A stretch of 64,000 nt of DNA from Cellvibrio japonicus Ueda107 (lineage in GTDB: Bacteria > Pseudomonadota > Gammaproteobacteria > Pseudomonadales > Cellvibrionaceae). The notes beneath the pieces are model-generated. The model saw nothing but the letters and a program-made list of their open reading frames with translations, was not told where the DNA came from and did not search any database. The stretch covers positions 2,240,501 through 2,304,500 of the forward strand of contig NC_010995.1 in assembly GCF_000019225.1 (NCBI RefSeq), written 5' to 3'. The translations under genes and the position numbers were made by a program. Positions 60,047-64,000 of the stretch are shown here, piece after piece. The first letter of the stretch is position 1. The number at the start of each line of letters is the position of its first letter.

Positions 60047-61774
60047 ATGTCGATGGAAGCCTTTTTGCTGGCGGCACTTGCCGATAACTCACCCGACCTT
60101 ATCTATGCCAAAGACACCCGGGGACGCTTTATTTTCCTCAACAAAACCCTTATGGCAGTGATGGGAGCGCAGGACCTGCAAGATGTTCTCGGCAAAACCG
60201 ATTTTGATTTCAATACGCCCGACAACGCACAAAATTACTATCAGGATGACCAAACTGTTATCCAATCTGGCCAACCACTGATCAATCGCGAAGAACCTGT
60301 TGTCGACCGACAAAGCGGTCGTATCCGTTGGTTGCTAACCAGTAAATTCCCGGTTTTTAACGACACAGGTAAGACCATAGGCCTGGTGGGTATAGGGCGC
60401 GACATTACTGAACGCAAGCAATCGGAAGAGCAAATCCAATATCTGGCAACGCACGATAGCCTGACTGCCCTGCCCAACCGTTTTATGTTCAGCAAGCTGC
60501 TGGCGGTTGCAATTGAGTCGGCGCGTCGCCACCAACGCCAATTAGCGGTCTTGTTTATTGACCTTGATCGTTTCAAAAATATCAACGACACCCTGGGGCA
60601 CGATGCTGGCGACCAGTTGTTAATTACCATGGCCAATCGCTTCCGCACCTGCTTGCGCACCAGTGATATTGTGGGGCGCCTGGGGGGTGATGAATTTGTC
60701 ATCCTGTTACCGGAACTGGAAAGCCACGACCAGGCTGCCAGGGTCGCCCAGAAAATCCTCAGTGCCGCTATACAGCCTTTGGATGTTCACGGACAGGAGT
60801 GCCGGGTTACCGCCAGCATTGGTATTTGCCTTTACCCTGAGGATGCCGAGGATGAGCAAGCCCTGATGAAAAATGCAGACATCGCTATGTACAGGGCCAA
60901 AGAAGAAGGTAAAAACAACTACCAGTTTTACTCACCTGACCTCAAGGTTCGCTCACTGGAGCGCTTGATGCTTGAAAACAATCTGCGCAAAGCACTGGAG
61001 CGCCATGAGTTTTTCCTGCACTACCAGGCAAAGCGCAACCTCAAGACGGGCAAGATCGCAGGTGTCGAAGCCCTGGTGCGCTGGCAACATCCCGAGCTGG
61101 GCACCATTTCCCCGGCACACTTTATTCCGCTGGCTGAGGAAACCGGCTTGATTGTCCATCTGGGGCGCTGGGTATTAAGGGCGGCCTGTACCCAGGGAGT
61201 TATCTGGCAACAGCAGGGATTACCCCCCATTTGTATCGCAGTGAACTTATCAGCACGCCAATTTTTTGATGATAACCTGATTAATGACATCGCCAACGCA
61301 CTGCGTGAATCAGGCCTGGCCCCTGAGCTTTTGGAAATGGAAATAACCGAGGGCATGATTATGCAGGACGCTGAACGCGCCATCCGCATCCTAACGGGCA
61401 TCAAAGCACTAGGCGTCAGATTGGCGATTGATGATTTTGGTGTGGGTTATTCATCCCTTGCGCACATCAAGCGCTTCCCGATAGATACGCTGAAAGTGGA
61501 TAGCTCGTTTATCCGTGACATCCCGGCTAACCGTGAAGACCGGGCCATCACCGAAGCCATTATTGCCATGGGCAAGACCCTGAGCCTGACCGTGATTGCC
61601 GAAGGCGTCGAAACACAGGAGCAGGAAAATTTCCTGCGCGACAGTGCCTGCGACCAGACCCAGGGATACTATTTCAGTAAACCGGTCAGCCCGGAGGAAT
61701 TTACCCGATTTATGCTAGCGCACATGGTAGAGGCGATGGTTTGCTCCCCACCGGAAAAACAATTCACCCATTAA
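60047..61774 (+). CDS. PAS-GGDEF-EAL cyclic-di-GMP protein
   Basis: The 575-aa product (ATG at 60047, MSMEAFLLAALADNSPDLIY) has an N-terminal PAS domain (about residues 8-125, with AKDTRGRFIFLNKTLMAVMG). A GGDEF domain follows (about 140-300) with an intact VGRLGGDEFVILLPELESHD. Last is an EAL domain (about 320-565) with GVEALVRWQHPELG, AVNLSARQFFDDN, ELLEMEITEGMI and IDDFGVGYSSL. Both catalytic motifs look active, so it could make and break c-di-GMP. No membrane segment is seen, so it is likely cytosolic. It may link metabolism or motility to c-di-GMP. Confidence 0.93.
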   Translation: MSMEAFLLAALADNSPDLIYAKDTRGRFIFLNKTLMAVMGAQDLQDVLGKTDFDFNTPDNAQNYYQDDQTVIQSGQPLINREEPVVDRQSGRIRWLLTSKFPVFNDTGKTIGLVGIGRDITERKQSEEQIQYLATHDSLTALPNRFMFSKLLAVAIESARRHQRQLAVLFIDLDRFKNINDTLGHDAGDQLLITMANRFRTCLRTSDIVGRLGGDEFVILLPELESHDQAARVAQKILSAAIQPLDVHGQECRVTASIGICLYPEDAEDEQALMKNADIAMYRAKEEGKNNYQFYSPDLKVRSLERLMLENNLRKALERHEFFLHYQAKRNLKTGKIAGVEALVRWQHPELGTISPAHFIPLAEETGLIVHLGRWVLRAACTQGVIWQQQGLPPICIAVNLSARQFFDDNLINDIANALRESGLAPELLEMEITEGMIMQDAERAIRILTGIKALGVRLAIDDFGVGYSSLAHIKRFPIDTLKVDSSFIRDIPANREDRAITEAIIAMGKTLSLTVIAEGVETQEQENFLRDSACDQTQGYYFSKPVSPEEFTRFMLAHMVEAMVCSPPEKQFTH

Positions 61775-62394
61775 TTGATATAACGTTGTTTCAACTCCAG
61801 GTAGAGCGCATCCTTAAAATCTGCCCGGCTGGCGTCCAACAATTTAACGGCATCCACTAAATGTTCGTTGTCTTCGCGACCGTCCTGCCAATGCTTGCGA
61901 TAGGTACCGTCTTTATAGCCATGATCCTGGCGGAAAAAATTCAATACATTTTTACCGACATAACCGCGATAAAGCTGGTCAAAACTCAGGGAAACCCCTG
62001 CCATCAGACGGGCGAACAGGCCTATATGAAATTGTTTATCGGCCAACGTCGCTGCTGCAAACTGCTCCAAATCCAGGCGAAAGTCTTGCTCGTCGGTTCG
62101 TATCACCAACTCGCGTTCAATGCGCGCAATAATCTCATCCAGTGATGCACCAGACTGTAAGAGAATACTTAAGCCAAAGTGCCAGATATCAATCAATTCC
62201 AGGGCTACCTGATCCGTATCCGGCGACTGTTTTTTCCACCACTTCCAACCATAGTGATCCATCAACTCGGCACACTCTACCCAAATAGCGCGATACCATT
62301 CATAACCTTGCTGGTGCCAATCGGCGTTCACCCTGGTGTTCATGCCATCCTGTAATTCGAGCATGATACGAATTTGTTGAGCCTGTGCAGACAT
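61771..62394 (-). CDS. Dimeric-type dUTP diphosphatase
   Basis: The 207-aa product is all-helical and matches the dimeric dUTPase/MazG-like fold (dUTPase_2). It contains MLELQDGMNTRVNADWHQQG, YEWYRAIWVECAELMDHYGW, KWWKKQSPDTDQVALELIDI and WHFGLSILLQSGASLDEII. The Glu and Asp residues of EC-x-ELMDH and LELIDIWH form the metal site. It would split dUTP to dUMP. This type is distinct from the common trimeric Dut. It overlaps the end of the GGDEF-EAL gene by 4 bases on the opposite strand. Confidence 0.92.
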   Translation of the reverse strand: MSAQAQQIRIMLELQDGMNTRVNADWHQQGYEWYRAIWVECAELMDHYGWKWWKKQSPDTDQVALELIDIWHFGLSILLQSGASLDEIIARIERELVIRTDEQDFRLDLEQFAAATLADKQFHIGLFARLMAGVSLSFDQLYRGYVGKNVLNFFRQDHGYKDGTYRKHWQDGREDNEHLVDAVKLLDASRADFKDALYLELKQRYIN

Positions 62395-62432
62395 GTGATA
62401 TTCCCGCTACTAAAAGTTAAGAATAATGAAAG

Positions 62433-63224
62433 TTAATGAGGTAAATACTGTTCGGCCCGGGTAAACAGACGATAGAAATTGGTGGTGGTGATCTCTGCCA
62501 GCTGTTCCAGTGGCATACCGCGCAAATCGGCAATAAACTGTGCGACTTCACGCACATACTTGGGCTCGTTGGGTTTGCCGCGATAGGGCACTGGCGCCAA
62601 ATAGGGGGAATCGGTCTCCACCAACAAGCGATCCAGTGGCATCTGCTGTACTACCTCGCGAATCTGCTCGGCATTTTTAAAGGTCACTATGCCGGAGATA
62701 GAAATGTAGTAATTCAAATCCAGCGCCGCCCTGGCCATTGCCCAATCCTCGGTAAAGCAATGCAGGACGCCGCTGTGTTCCAGGCTGCCGTGTTCGCGAA
62801 TCAGCGCCAGGGTATCTGCCCTCGCCTCGCGGGTATGGACAACAATCGGCAAGCCAACTTCTTTACCAACGTGCAAATGCATGGCAAAGCTCTCGTGTTG
62901 CAATGCCTTGCTTTCGGTTTCGTAGTGATAATCCAGCCCGGTCTCCCCCAGGGCAACCACCTTGGGTTGTGCCGCCCAGGTTTTTAGTTGCTCAACACTG
63001 GCAGTCCCCTCTTTGACATCACAGGGATGTACACCCACAGAGGCGACAACCCCGGGATAGCGTCGGGCAATATCGATAACTGTAGGGATATTTTCCAGAC
63101 TGATACCAATACACAGCATCTGCTGGATACCCCGTGCATGGGCAGCGGCCACAGCTTCATCCAGGTTGCCGTCGTAGGCGGCCAGGTTCAATCGATCGAG
63201 GTGACAATGGGAATCAACAATCAT
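62433..63224 (-). CDS. TatD-family metal-dependent hydrolase (YcfH-like)
   Basis: The 263-aa product (ATG at 63224, MIVDSHCHLDRL) has the TatD metal motif DSHCHLD at residues 4-10, the conserved Glu in VALGETGLDYHYETES, His in PIVVHTREARADT, and the HCFTED segment. VETDSPYLAPVPYRGKPNEP is the usual C-terminal motif. Family members are deoxyribonucleases or D-aminoacyl-tRNA deacylases. Length and motifs fit YcfH. YcfH is usually next to holB and pilZ, and pilZ is upstream here. Confidence 0.94.
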   Translation of the reverse strand: MIVDSHCHLDRLNLAAYDGNLDEAVAAAHARGIQQMLCIGISLENIPTVIDIARRYPGVVASVGVHPCDVKEGTASVEQLKTWAAQPKVVALGETGLDYHYETESKALQHESFAMHLHVGKEVGLPIVVHTREARADTLALIREHGSLEHSGVLHCFTEDWAMARAALDLNYYISISGIVTFKNAEQIREVVQQMPLDRLLVETDSPYLAPVPYRGKPNEPKYVREVAQFIADLRGMPLEQLAEITTTNFYRLFTRAEQYLPH

Positions 63225-63240
63225 CTGTGTTAACAACTCT

Positions 63241-63477
63241 TCAGGACTTGTTTAATAACCAGTAAAACGCCAACCCTGCCAAGGCCAAAAACAGGAGCAT
63301 AGGCCCCAGACTGACTGGCCCGGCCTTAGGGTGTGAGTCCACGATTGACGCTGCATAAGCATCCACCTGCTCCCTGGCATCTTTCAAACTAATGCCCTGC
63401 TGCTCGTGCAAGAGTTTGACCGCATGGATTTTCTGGTTGGCGTGGATCAATGCCTTAACGTCGGGTGATAGCTTCAT
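63241..63477 (-). CDS. Small tail-anchored protein with an L7/L12-like helix region
   Basis: The 78-aa product (ATG at 63477, with strong AAGGAG 5 nt upstream) has an N-terminal soluble part, LSPDVKALIHANQKIHAVKL and LHEQQGISLKDAREQVDAYA. This resembles the C-terminal helices of ribosomal protein L7/L12 (K-I-x-A-V-K-x-L, then G-I-S-L-K-x-A). One membrane segment ends the protein (SLGPMLLFLALAGLAFYWLL, then NKS), so it is probably tail-anchored. Small proteins of this build are common, often beside unrelated genes, with unknown function. It lies between pilZ and tatD. Confidence 0.7.
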   Translation of the reverse strand: MKLSPDVKALIHANQKIHAVKLLHEQQGISLKDAREQVDAYAASIVDSHPKAGPVSLGPMLLFLALAGLAFYWLLNKS

Positions 63478-63560
63478 AACAACTCCTTTGGAAGACTCCC
63501 CACAAATAACAAAGCCAGGTATAACCTGGCTTTGCAGCAATATCGCAAGGGTGTGAATTA

Positions 63561-63914
63561 TTACATGGTATGTGTCGGCTTGTCAGAATTGAGCATGCCT
63601 GCCAGGTAATTCTCAATCTTGCTCACAGCAATGTTGTCCTGATCGCTAAATTGTACGCCGATGCCGGCCGCGCGATTGCCTTGGGCTCCCTTTGGAGTAA
63701 CCCATACGACCTTACCCGCTACCGGGATTTTCTCCGGTTCGTCCATCAGGCTCAACAGCATGAACACTTCATCGCCCAGCTTATAGTTTTTGCTGGTGGG
63801 GATAAAAAGCCCGCCGTTGGTCACAAACGGCATATAGGCGGCGTAGAGCACAGCCTTATCCTTGATGGTGAGCGAAAGGATACCGTTACGGGCGCCACCG
63901 CCAATTGCTTGCAT
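63561..63914 (-). CDS. pilZ: PilZ domain protein (type IV pilus type)
   Basis: The 117-aa length is that of PilZ itself. It contains GILSLTIKDKAVLYAAYMPF and VTNGGLFIPTSKNYKLGDEV at the N-terminus, VFMLLSLMDEPEKIPVAGKV, VWVTPKGAQGNRAAGIGVQF, and KIENYLAGML at the end. Classical c-di-GMP sites of RxxxR plus D/NxSxxG are not fully present, as in Pseudomonas PilZ, which works in type IV pilus assembly without binding c-di-GMP. It is usually just downstream of holB, which would lie off the right edge. Confidence 0.9.
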   Translation of the reverse strand: MQAIGGGARNGILSLTIKDKAVLYAAYMPFVTNGGLFIPTSKNYKLGDEVFMLLSLMDEPEKIPVAGKVVWVTPKGAQGNRAAGIGVQFSDQDNIAVSKIENYLAGMLNSDKPTHTM

Positions 63915-64000
63915 GGGAAGTCCTGTGTCATGAAATTCGAAAAAGAATCACTGCGAAGGTAAACCGAGGCGCAGACACTAATAGATTAGACCAGCAGTGT

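Noticed and set aside
63915..64000. Possible 3' end of holB at the right edge
   Set aside because: pilZ often follows holB, but only a few codons before a stop are visible near 63986 and none identify the gene.

Overview
The window is an ordinary-looking chromosomal segment of a polarly flagellated gammaproteobacterium. Protein sequences, gene order (flgBCDE / flgFGHIJKL, cheVR facing flgAMN, prmB-aroC-MFS, gpsA-DUF4389-sixA) and moderate GC content point to the Cellvibrionaceae/Pseudomonadales area. A Cellvibrio species is my best guess. This assignment is inference, not a database match. I see no insertion sequence, prophage, integrase, CRISPR array or rRNA operon.

Region 1 (1-17.9 kb) is a flagellar and chemotaxis block. 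The minus strand carries flgBCDE and flgFGHIJKL, and a FliT-like gene runs off the left edge. Each flg operon is headed by a perfect sigma-54 site (TGGCAC-N5-TTGC at 13676-13690 and 9402-9416). cheV-cheR (minus) and flgM-flgN (plus) each have a near-perfect sigma-28 site (15928-15954 and 16854-16880), and flgA lies between them. This is the polar-flagellum hierarchy known from Pseudomonas and Vibrio. The three proteins exposed outside the cell (FlgE 803 aa, FlgK 923 aa, FlgL 529 aa) are much longer than usual, while the rod proteins have normal lengths.

Region 2 (18-36.4 kb) is housekeeping: tRNA-Arg(CCT), rsmE, a sulfurtransferase, a photolyase operon (DUF523/DUF1722 protein, a 51-codon ORF, phrB), cysB, a 5'-nucleotidase/amidase/MFS group, aroC, prmB and folE. 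It ends with a six-gene minus-strand run: gpsA, DUF4389, sixA, alpha/beta hydrolase, a DUF4892/OmpA-like protein and a PP2C phosphatase.

Region 3 (36.5-50 kb) holds tRNA-Pro/Arg/His, a lone TonB-dependent receptor, folD, a tightly overlapping truC-rsuA-rsmC operon, tRNA-Asn, ppnP, a pseudouridine synthase coupled to a secreted-type hydrolase, an acyltransferase, a membrane-anchored glutamate-synthase-like protein, and a GDT1/UPF0016 exporter. The exporter sits behind a strong promoter and a leader that looks like a yybP-ykoY manganese riboswitch.

Region 4 (50-64 kb) holds a HIT protein with an unusual protein (duplicated N-terminal module plus nuclease-like C-terminus), a yaiI homologue, a DEAD-box helicase with a long leader, rapA, a sugar mutarotase, mdh, a PAS-GGDEF-EAL protein, a dimeric-type dUTPase, tatD, a small tail-anchored protein and a PilZ protein.

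Nothing here is clearly a new multi-gene system. The best leads are the duplicated-module nuclease-like protein (50556-51401), the enlarged hook and junction proteins, the manganese leader, the opposed sigma-54 sites in the flgE-flgF gap, and a few small coupled genes.
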